In this document: piece after piece, positions 10,973-20,342 of the stretch | Layout of the letters: each line of letters opens with the position of its first letter | How positions within the stretch are numbered: position 1 is the first letter of the stretch | Source: Gadus chalcogrammus | Taxonomy: Eukaryota > Chordata > Actinopteri > Gadiformes > Gadidae | Length of the DNA: 64,000 nucleotides | Direction: 5' to 3' | Assembly (NCBI RefSeq): GCF_026213295.1 | Contig: NC_079426.1 | Span: 25,876,402-25,940,401 of the forward strand | Translations under genes and position numbers: made by a program | Notes under the pieces: generated by a model | The model's database searches: none | Told to the model about the DNA's origin: nothing | The model's input: only the letters and a program-made list of their open reading frames with translations

Positions 10973-11394
10973 TATTAAATAATTCTATGTGGTAAGAAGG
11001 TTAGAGTCCTTTATCAGGGTTAGAGTCCCTTTGCAGAGGAAACAGTATGCCTGGGGCATGAGTGACACACAGAGAGAATAAGATAAACTAGGCTCGTTGC
11101 GTGGTGAAAGAACACCCTCGAGGCCTAAGGCTCGGCGCCCTTGATAAGTGAATCTGAGGCGCCCGAAGAAGCACAACGATTTCTTGGCCATATATTCATT
11201 GCATATGCGGGGACTGACGGACAGACACCTGAACTGACGCAGACTAGGGATAGCAGAGACCTCTCACCCCCACCTTCACGACCAGAGAGACAGTGTGTGT
11301 GTGCGGGTGAAAGAGAGAAACAGAGAGACAGTGTGTGTATGCGCGTGAGAGAGAGAGAAAGGCTGTGAGCGACTGTGTGTGCGCGTGTACGCAA

Positions 11395-11860
11395 GAGGTG
11401 ATGTTTCTGTGTGTGCGTCTGCGGGAGACAGAATGAGAGGTCCGTTGAGATGTTTCTGTGTGTGCGTCTGCGGGAGACAGAATGAGAAGTATGTTGATAT
11501 GTTTCTGTGTGTGCGGCTGTGGGAGACAGAATGAGAGGTCCGTTGATATGTTTCTGTGTGCGTCTGCGAGAGACAGAATGAAAAGTCTGTTGTTATGTTT
11601 CTGTGTGCGTCTGTGGGAGACAGAATGAGAGGTCCGTTGATATGTTTCTGTGTGTGCGTCTGCGAGAGACAGAACGAGAGGTCTGTTGATATGTTTCTGT
11701 GTGCGTCTGCGGGAGACAGAATGAGAGAAGTCTGTTGATATGTCTCTGTGTGTGCGTTTAGAGGAGACAGAGTGAGAAAGGCTGTGTGCGTCTCTGTGCG
11801 CGTGTACGCAAGAGGTGACGTTTCTGTGTGTGCATTTGGAGGAGACAGAATGAGAAAGGT
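11395..11860 (+). repeat. Second minisatellite, ~49-bp units
   Basis: About eight copies of a unit containing ATGTTTCTGTGTG, TGCGTCTGCGGGAGACAG and AATGAGAGGTC, more diverged towards 11860. Open frames through it are by-products of the repeat. Confidence 0.88.
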
Positions 11861-13950
11861 CTGTTTAGGTGTGTAACAATGAACGGTTGTTTCAGGACCA
11901 CGAGAAGGGACTCTGTATGGTTTTCAGGCCCAGAGTGTAATCCCCTTTCCCATATGTGTAGTCCTCCCATTTGAGGTCCCCGTCCACCATATTTGAAGTC
12001 CTCATGTTGTAGTTCCCCTCCCTAGAATTGTATGGAAGTTAGAACCTGTGAGGGTGTTTTGGTTCGGCCTGACGAGGCCTGTACCAATTTCGGTGTTCAG
12101 CTTCTAGTTTTGTGTATATAGAAATTTGGAAAGGGGGAGCAGTATTAAGTTATATATAATAAAGTGACAAGTTATTTGTGAATGAAGGGACAGAAGGATA
12201 TTTTTGTGTGTGAGAGATAGTTATTAGGCCTTGTTCCATTATGGAGAGTTGAGGATGTTGCAATCCAGGCTTATCTGTTAACGGTCCTAGCTGCTGCTTG
12301 ACCCTAAGGGGAGTGAGGAAGGGTGAGAGAGAGAGAACACATTTCCCCCCCCATTTGTCGAGCTACACCATTCAGGCAGTACAGAGAGACACACTAACAC
12401 ACAGTACAGAGAAAGGAAATAGAGTGTGTTCTGTCTGCCATGTTTGAAGTTCCTTGTAGTCGCTGTCCATAGGTTTCACCTGAACAACCCCTCTGCTGGC
12501 CGAGAAAAGGAACTACCCATGGTTTCTCTCACACCCAGCCCCCAGAGCACGCTCGCTTTCAAGGCGTTATGGCCGCACCCAACGTGGGAGGGAGACACGC
12601 AGAGAGAGAGAGAAGCCACATTCCACCCTTATCTGTTGTCTTGCACCAAACAGCACCCCGTACTGAGGAGGGAGAGAGAGCGTGTTCTCCCGAAGGAGGG
12701 AGAGAGTCACAGGGAGACACGCAGCGGATATTCACATTATGGCTAATTTGTTTTTCTTTAAGTTTAGTTTTAGCTTTGTTTTTTATTCAGGATGATGAAC
12801 ATCCTGACACAGTTATCATTCAGGATGAAGAACATCAAAGTTCATGAGGAGGTTATAAGGACAATAACGTTGATACTTTAATAGGACAACAGTGATGATA
12901 ATCTAATGCAATTGGACTAAAGAAGGTGTTGCTATTAACTAAGTGATTCATTATTATTTTCACACAGGAACGAATAATTGAATAAATATGGATATGATAA
13001 AGATGAGGATAATAATTAAAAAATATACATAAAGTAAAAACGTAATCTTGATAAACTGTACAATAGGAATACACCAATTAAAATATAGGGTAAATCTCTT
13101 TGGTCAAGGATGACGGGGATTAGCGCTACATCTGCTGGGAAGGGATCCTACATGCTATTTTGTCAATTTGGATTCGGAAGTAGTGGGTTTACCTTTCAAA
13201 TGCCACTACTGCTGCTGCAACACTTTAATAATTTTAACTCTGATAAATTACCTTTTGTTTTATAGTTTCCCTGATGTGTATCCAATACGCACACACTTGG
13301 CTGCATAGAACAGACGGGGCTGAAGACTCTGTCTCCATCCCTCCACTTTGCGATCTATACCACCATATGGGTGGGGATTGATTGTATCCCAGGTATGGCA
13401 TCCTGCAGCGAGCCAGTATGGAAGGCTGGTTAGCCAACGACGGGTAAGATCCCACCTTGACACCCGGGACGACCTAAGGCAGGCACAGTCACGATTACTT
13501 GGCAGAGTCGCTGTGGGCACTGGCTTACTTGATCATGAAGTCACGAGCTGCAACAATCATAGGAAGTGCCGGGTGGGGTGTAAGGTGGAGGAGGAACAGG
13601 CGTCAGATATGTCAGCTCTGGCAGCAGAGGTGGTCTTGGAACGGGGCATGTCGCGTTTTATTTTATTTTATTTTACCGCATTTAACGCATGTACGTTTTT
13701 CGGTTTAGTGCATGACTTTGGAACAGCGTGGTTTCAGGCGGCTGATGGTAAACCCACCCATATTGGGCTTTGGTTTTGGACATACTGGTTTCGATTTCCC
13801 TTCCCAAAAGATTGGTTTTAGTTTGCTGATGGTTAAGGTTAGACGTTTCGACATTGGTTGCACCAACGGCGTTCTTAGATTTGCTTATCATTTAATGCGC
13901 AAGGTTTTGACCATTGCCCAAGGGGGGAGGTATTAAAAAATAAAATAAAC

Positions 13951-13981
<31 letters not shown>

Positions 13982-14090
13982 AAAAATGTATATATATATA
14001 TTAAGAAAACAAGGTTTTTTTGTTTTTTTTCACCATACTTGCAAACAATGATTGACATCCAGCTAAATGAGTGTGAAATATAAAACAAAA
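11861..14090. other. ERV internal region without recognisable gene
   Basis: Between the second minisatellite and the integrase remnant no gag, protease, RT or RNase H motif could be read in any frame. Only short frames, purine-rich GAGAGA tracts and an A-rich run near 13935-13990 are seen. This interval replaces most of gag-pol. Confidence 0.5.
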
Positions 14091-14097
14091 CAAAACA

Positions 14098-14480
14098 GTG
14101 TTCAACAGATGGGTAGAAGCAGTCCCATCAAAAGACCAAAGTGCGGCTACAGTAATCAAGTTTCGGACTAGAGAAGTCATGACAAGGTTTGGAATTAAGC
14201 TCAGGTCAGAAATAAGCTCAGACGAAACGTTTATTCAGAGAACACTCAAACAAGTGATTCAACATTTGAATGTCAAATAAAGACTAGATTACGCCCCAAT
14301 CCTCAACCACAAGGTATGGTGGAAAGAGTGAATGGGACGCTCAAGACAAAAAATTAACAACATTTGTGCAAGCACTAAATTGAATTGATGCACTACCACT
14401 GACACTAATGAGTTATCGCATGAAAACTAACAGAATGACGCATCTAACCCCGCATGAAATGCTTAAGGGTCGACCCATGC
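14098..14480 (+). pseudogene. ERV pol remnant: integrase catalytic core
   Basis: Integrase joins viral DNA to the host chromosome. The remnant shows RWVEAVPSKDQSAATVIKF, then the second acidic site in ISSDETF, then after frame changes GMVERVNGTLK with the catalytic Glu, and [28 protein letters not shown]. The region before RWVEA, where the first Asp lies, is lost at a junction with A-rich sequence. Stops and frameshifts occur at 14278 and near 14350. It is the only pol segment found. Its spacing to the envelope remnant is normal for a simple retrovirus. Confidence 0.8.
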
Positions 14481-14824
14481 CTTCACTTAACATTCGAGGG
14501 TGCCAAAAGGGACTTCCATTAGAGTAATTAGAAATAGAATTAAGGGAAATATGTTTGAACATCTAACTGTTGTACATAAGTTTGTAATTCCAGCAAGAGA
14601 AACACAAAGTTCCAGGGCCGGAGGAGGAGCCAGATGCAGACACGCCCGGAGCCGACCAACTACCCAAGGATGATGCAATCAGATTTCGTCAGGGTTTGAA
14701 TCAGTCCTGTTTTGGTGGTCCACTATTAACAAAAATGTTGATTGGATAAATAATATATACTATAATCAGCAACGTTTTGTAAATTTTTCCACGGATAAGG
14801 TCAAGGGACTATATAGATATAGAT

Positions 14825-15000
14825 ATGCTATTGGCAGAGCAAGGAGGGGTGTGTGGGATGATAAAGACGACATGTTGTACTTTTATCCCCAATAACACAG
14901 CACCGGATGGGTCGGTGGCCAGGGTGCTGGCAGGGTTACAGTCCCTCAGATTAGATTTGGCAGAGAGCTCCGGCATTAATGACCCCTTCACAGGATGGAT
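14825..15000 (+). pseudogene. ERV envelope remnant (transmembrane ectodomain)
   Basis: The frame reads LLAEQGGVCGMIKTTCC, the immunosuppressive-domain end followed by a CX6CC motif as in gamma-type retroviral transmembrane subunits, then FIPNNTAPDGSVA. The surface subunit and fusion peptide are not recognisable upstream, and the downstream frame has no membrane span. It is a short, non-functional piece, identified from the cysteine motif and position only. Confidence 0.7.
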
Positions 15001-16436
15001 GGAGAGCCCAATGAGCGATGGGCGCTACAGGTGCAGCAGGTGCCATCCAAGCTTACCTGGGGATCGAGTATACACCGGAGAGTTTGGACGCGGGACCACC
15101 AGAGGGGCCCGACCTGATCTGGCTGGAGAACATAGAATAGACCCCCCTGCCCCACTGTCCAAGAGCCCCCACGCAATGCAGCGCGCCAATACATGAAGAT
15201 CACCTGACCCCCCCCCCCCCCCTCCCTTCCCCATCCCAGCCACTACAAGCAAACCCCACCACCACACCCCCCTCCGCCCCCCCGCCTGTGACGTGCTAGT
15301 AACCTCTCCAGGTGGGCTGCCCCATTCCCGTCCCCGCCAACGGCACCACCCCCCTCCCACCTGATGCACCCACGTCGCCCGGACCAGGGATCTGCGTTCC
15401 GCTACCAGGGGTTGCGGCCCGTTCCCTTAAGGCTTGAGGGCGCCCCTGGCTGTATTCGCTTCTGTACGCTTCACTGTTTTTAGCCGCTCCCATATCTATG
15501 CCCGCGTCTACGCAACCGACGCCGGGAACGCAAATGTTGTTGTTTATATCGCTGTCCCACTAGATGGAGCTCGGGGATACACACGGGCGAGATTCCAGGG
15601 GCCTTGATTGCCCGTGTATCAGATGAGGTCCTGAGCGCAGTTGAATAAAAGGGTCTAATGCTCAGGTGGCGCCTTGCGTCCACCTGCCCGTGTTGACGCT
15701 CAGGACTATTCCATGGTTTCTTAGTTGTTCCCGTGCCCCGGGCCTACCCTGAATACCCCATGCGTGTGATTGCTTATTGTTTCACGACCGGTTAACTCCT
15801 CCTCACATCCTTAGTGTGTGGTCATCTAGGGATGGGTTGAGGGGGATTGCCATTCGTTGTGTACCTCATATCTTTCTGATATTATTATTGTTATTTAGGG
15901 ACACGTTTCATGGTTGCATTTCTTTCCTGTGATTGTTATTGTGTAGTGTCTGTGTGATTGTTGCATTTTTGTTATATCGTTATTGTCTACTGTTAGTTTT
16001 ATCGTTGCATTTTGTTGTTATTATTATGGTTTGGTGTTGGTTTTGTTGTGTGGCCAGCTTTGTTGTTGGTTGTTGTTTTTTGGTATTGTTTGATATTTGT
16101 TTTTGTATTGTTGTATGCTTGTTGTATGTTTGTTTTGTATCATCTGCTGCCAGTATTGTTGGTATTGTCTGCTCGCGATGTAAGGCCGGGGTGGATGCCA
16201 CCCCCTAGGTGGGGTGTGTATGGCATACCCATGTCTGAAGCATGGGTAGCGTTTCTCCCACGTGGTTCCCCATACACCCGGTCCAGCGAGTTGTTTTAGT
16301 CCCATGCTCATGGTTGTTTGTTTTTATGATCATTTTGCCTTCTTTCTGTTATTTCTGATGGTGTTATAATGGTAGTCCCGCGCTGGAGTCCTATCCCTCG
16401 TACCCCTAATGAGTAAAAGTCGTCTTGCGACGACTT
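15001..16436. other. ERV 3' internal region without gene
   Basis: A C-rich stretch (15205-15290) is followed by GT-rich sequence (15900-16160). Open frames here are compositional. Confidence 0.5.
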
Positions 16437-16446
16437 GAGGGGGATA
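16437..16446 (+). promoter_or_regulatory. ERV polypurine tract
   Basis: GAGGGGGATA lies directly before the 3' LTR start TGTTG. This is the expected primer site for plus-strand synthesis. Confidence 0.75.
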
Positions 16447-17125
16447 TGTTGTGAAAAATAACCTGCTGAGTACATCACATGTACATTACAAATATAGCTA
16501 ACTCCTACCCTAGCCTGATGGGCACATCACATGGCAGTCACATTACAATATAGTCAACTCTTGCTCTAAACTTTTAACACATAACACAAACATGATAATA
16601 TAGTCAGGTCAAGGCCAGAGCCAAGGCCCCATTTCCCAAGCAGGCAAATGGTAGACACTCAGACAATGCACCAGTCATCCTCAAGAACGGGAGAGCCACA
16701 TTAAATTATCACACAGGAGACATTTCGGGGGGGCACTCCCCCGTTTTAATTTATCACACAGGAGACATTTCGTTTTTGCTTGGCCTTGGCTCCCAGGGCC
16801 TGGGAGCCAAGGCCAAGCAAAAACACACAGAACCACACACACCTCAAACGCACACACCTCATCGAGAGGAGGATACAGCATAAAACTGTATCACACAGGG
16901 ACTCTGGATCTTCTTCTGAAGCAGACCTTCCACGGAGGCGAAGCTCTGGACGAACCATCAGCGCTGATTAGGGACTTAGACATATTCGATCTCTCACGCT
17001 TTATGACTCTGTATAACCGTTGCCACTTTACTTAATAAATCCAAGGTCCTCGTGCCGACAGACTTTATTACCTCTCCGTCTCATTTCATCTGGTCCAGTA
17101 ACTAGACAGACCGTTTTTCCCCTCA
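16447..17125 (+). repeat. ERV 3' LTR
   Basis: A 679-bp copy of 9296-9961. It differs mainly by 8 bp inserted near 16640 and 5 bp near 17103. It ends CCCCTCA before the second CCAA target copy. Confidence 0.93.
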
Positions 17126-18228
17126 CCAACAATGTGGAAATACTCACTGTTACGCCAATTCACAAAGGAGGCGACGTCCTTGATCCAAGTAATTATAGAC
17201 CAATATCAATAGTCACAAAAGTCTTTGAAAAAATAATGTTCAATCAAATATCACATTATCTTAAAATAAACAATGTCCTCTCCCCTTTTCAGTCTGGTTT
17301 TAGACCTAATTACTCGACAACCACTGCACTTGTTAAGTTGACTAATGATATATTTTCAGCATCTGACTCTGGTGATCTAACAAGAGCTATTTTTATTGAT
17401 CTGAAGAAGGCTTTTTGCAATTGGTTTATGCAATTGGTTTTTCGCAAAATGTACTTCTCTGGTTTAATTCTTATTTTCATAATAGAAAGCAATGTGTTGT
17501 TCTTCAGGGATGTAAGTCTGATTTTTTTGTACAACAAAGGGGTGTACCCCTAGGTTCAACACTTGGACCTCTTCCTTTCTCCATTTGTATGAATGATCTT
17601 CCTTTGATTTGTTCTAATACTTCAGTTCAACTTTATGCTGATGATACTGTCCTTTATACCTCTAAATCTAACATCTCACAGATACAAAATGCTCTTCAAT
17701 TGGACTTTCATATCGTTCAAAACTGGCTCTCATCTAACAGACTTCTGCTCAATAAAACAAAGTCGTATTCCATGGTCTTTGGTACAAAACATAATCTAAA
17801 AACAAAATCTACTAATTTAATAATAACATGTATGAATCTGCTTAGAGTTGAACAATTTAAATATCTAGGTCTATGGCTTGACTCAGAACTTACCTTCAAA
17901 CCTCACATTGACTATATGCTTCGTAAAATCAACTTTGGTATTGCTGTATTATTTTGATCCAAGAACTGTTTTCCATCTAATGTTCGAAAGAAACTTGCCT
18001 TACAACTTATTTTACCGTTTTTTGATTACGCTGATGTAGTATATCTAAATGCATCTAAAACCAATCTTCTACCTCTCAACACATCATTTAACTGTCTTTG
18101 TAGATTTGTTCTTGGTTGTTCATTTTACACTCATCACTGTATCATGTATAACACACTCAAATGGCCCACACTCAATATAAGAAGACATATCCACTGGCTA
18201 CAGTTTATCTTTAAATGTATACATTGCA
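17126..18228 (+). pseudogene. LINE1 ORF2, reverse transcriptase part
   Basis: The RT copies LINE RNA at the nicked target. Visible blocks are VTPIHKGGD, NYRPISIVTKVFEKIM, LSPFQSGFRPNYSTT, IFIDLKKAF, the QRGVPLGSTLGPLPF block and catalytic YADDT in LYADDTVLY, followed by LLNKTKSY and KYLGLWLD. A deletion near 17417-17440 removes residues after KKAF. A stop at 17957 and frameshifts follow. The reading continues to IRRHIHWLQFIFKCIHC, where LINE2 has inserted, and resumes at 23151. The L2/CR1-like assignment is from overall block pattern. Confidence 0.87.
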
Positions 18229-18229
18229 T

Positions 18230-18575
18230 ACAAGCAGTAGCAGCCTTGCTAACTCCCAAGGCCTCAGCAGTAGCAGCCTTGCTAACTCCCAAGGCCTCAG
18301 CAGCAGCAGCAGTAGCAGCCTTGCCAACTCCCAAGGCCTCAGCAGCAGCAGCAGCCTTGCTAACATCAAGGCCTCAGCAGCAGCAGCAGTAGCAGCCTTG
18401 CTAACACATCAAGGCCCCAGCAGCAGTAGCAGCCTTGCTAACACCTCAAGGCCCCAGCAGCAGCAGCCTTGCTAACATCTCAAGCCCCCAGCAGCAGCAA
18501 CAGCCTTGCTAACATCTCAAGGCCCCAGCAGCAGCAGCCCTGCTAACATCTCAAGGCCCCAGCAGCAACAGCTAG
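18230..18575 (+). repeat. CAG-rich minisatellite at the LINE2 5' end
   Basis: About ten copies of a 30-40-bp unit made of (CAG)n followed by CCTTGCTAACATCTCAAGGC. It lies directly inside the left target duplication, so it is the 5' end of LINE2 and probably a promoter-type tandem array. Poly-Ser/Ala open frames here are repeat artefacts. Confidence 0.9.
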
Positions 18576-18934
18576 CATAGTAAACTCAGTAATTTAAAGA
18601 CAATGGCATTTTTCTTAACTTTAGTATGTTTGTTGACATTTTGGGACCTGACTCCAAGGATTTGCCCCTTGGTGAGTACCACTAGCTATGTGTCGAGCAT
18701 GCAAGAAACTTATTATAGTGGCACTAATGCTAATGTTGCCGGGCATTTTCAGCAACCACAGTCTGATTTGGTCTGGGCCTCAAACCTGTGGTCGGACCCA
18801 CCTAGGGACTTACCTAAACTTCTACGTTTTTTTACATTATATAATCTTACTCTTTCCCTTAAGGAAAGGCATTGCCTGGCTTTAACACATCAAAATGTAA
18901 TGTGAGACGAGCAGTGATAATTGTACTACTCTTA

Positions 18935-18968
18935 CTTCTGTCTGGAGATGTGCAATCGAACCCTGGTC
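18935..18968 (+). promoter_or_regulatory. 2A-like ribosome-skipping motif in LINE2
   Basis: The coding sequence gives LLLLLSGDVQSNPGP. The core differs from the common D-V/I-E-x-N-P-G-P form only by Gln for Glu. Such motifs are known at the N-terminus of ORF2 in some CR1/L2-type LINEs. Whether it acts here is not known. Confidence 0.8.
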
Positions 18969-19260
18969 CTGAATTGCAATGTATCCAGACTCCCGCTGAT
19001 TTTAAATTAATGTCTGGTCTCAAATGTATTCATATTAATGTGTGCAGCTTAGTACCAAAGATGGACATGGTCAGAATTTGGGTTAGATCAACAGATGCAG
19101 ACATTGTGGTCATCTCAGAAACTTGGCTGACAAAATCTATTACAAATGAAGACATTAACATACTCGGATACAATGTTTATCGTAGTGATAGGCCCAAGAA
19201 AGGCGGTGGTGTAGCCATTTTCGTTAAATCAAGATTTGATGCTTCAATTGTTCTGTCTGA

Positions 19261-20342
19261 GGCCACGTTTATACGTAGCAGGGTATTTATAGAAACGAAT
19301 ATTTCCCCCCCTCCGTTTTCAAAAATAACATTGTGCACACAACATCGTTTTCAAAAAAGTTGTCGTTTACATCAAAACGGATAAATACGCCGTTGGGACA
19401 TTATAACTATGCCAAACCTATGGGCGGCAGTGTAGGGAGAAGGATAAAGCCATGCAAGCCAATCAGAATCCTCAGAATCAACAACAATGAATAACACGAG
19501 CGTCTTCCTGTAACAAACGTGAGCTGTGTTCGAAATCGTTCCCTATCCACTCACTCACTATTCCCTATATAGTGTTCATGATATAGTGCACTATTTAGGG
19601 AACGAACAAACGAGAATTCGGACACTACGCTTAAGATTTCTAAGCGTCATTTGCGTCAGTAAATGCGCCGGGTATTTGTGTGACGCAGACAGATGCGCCA
19701 ACATCATGTAAACAAACCGGGCACTCATGACGAAAGCTGGAGGTTGTATTGATGTTGAATGTTACATTTCCTTGTTTAATTAATATTGAATGTTGAATAT
19801 TCTATGTTAAATCCCAAATAAATTGTTGACATTTCTAAACGAAAGCCGGAGACTCCATCATTAAATGTATTCGTTTTCGCGGTTATTCAGCTTCTTCTTC
19901 TCCTCCGGGAAAACACGACCGCATTGCATTGTGGTATACGGGAGTAACATGTAGGGAACATCGTATGTACCCTATTTTAAGTCCACTATATAGTGCCCTA
20001 TATAGTGGACCACTGAGAATTCGAACACCCTACAAAATGGCGTGCACCCTATTTAGTGCACTACATCCATGATAGGGAACGATTTCGAACACAGCTAAAC
20101 TGTAAACATAGGGCGCTCATATGACGTTAAGCATTTCCTGGCGCATAATGTGACGTTTCAGAACCTAAAACCCCGTTTCTACCCGTTGACACGACAACAC
20201 GGAACCGGCGTTTTCAGAAATCTCCACTTTGGCCGGAGTTTTTAGAAATGATCGTTTTCTGTGACAAAAACGGCGTTTTCGTGTAAATGAGAGGCCAAAC
20301 CGTGTGAAAATATCTGCGTTTTCCCTTCGTGTAAACGGGGCC
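19261..20342. mobile_element. PIF/Harbinger-type MITE inside the LINE2 endonuclease
   Basis: The ends GGCCACGTTTATACG (19261) and CGTGTAAACGGGGCC (to 20342) are inverted repeats. The 3-bp target TGA is duplicated at 19258-19260 and 20343-20345, in line with the TNA targets of PIF/Harbinger. Removal joins SIVLSE to SKQFEIL in frame within the endonuclease. There is no transposase. A second MITE lies inside. Confidence 0.88.
19522..20096. mobile_element. Complete family-A inverted-repeat element
   Basis: The ends AGCTGTGTTCGAAATCG and its reverse complement bound 575 bp. 19709-20096 is almost identical to the window start (1-394), and a shortened relative lies at 61633-61790. Nested in the Harbinger-type MITE. 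Non-coding. Confidence 0.85.

Larger units (their letters stand above)
9296..17125 (+). mobile_element. Endogenous retrovirus, 7.83 kb, inserted in LINE1
   Basis: Two LTRs of 666 and 679 bp flank an internal region. The target CCAA is duplicated at 9292-9295 and 17126-17129. The internal region starts with a tRNA-Trp-type primer binding site and ends with a purine-rich tract. Gag and most of pol are not recognisable. An integrase remnant and an envelope transmembrane remnant remain, in retroviral order. The LTRs are near identical except for one 8-bp and one 5-bp length difference and a few substitutions, so the insertion looks fairly recent despite the lost genes. Confidence 0.92.

Noticed and set aside
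11125..11394. Ser/Leu/His-rich frames near the second ERV array
   Set aside because: They come from (GA)n and (GT)n low-complexity sequence.
15933..16311. Hydrophobic Val/Leu/Cys-rich frame that could be a membrane protein
   Set aside because: It follows from the GT-rich composition of the ERV 3' region; there is no start context or homology.
18144..18475. Poly-Ser and Ala-Leu-rich small proteins
   Set aside because: They are frames of the CAG-rich minisatellite at the LINE2 5' end.
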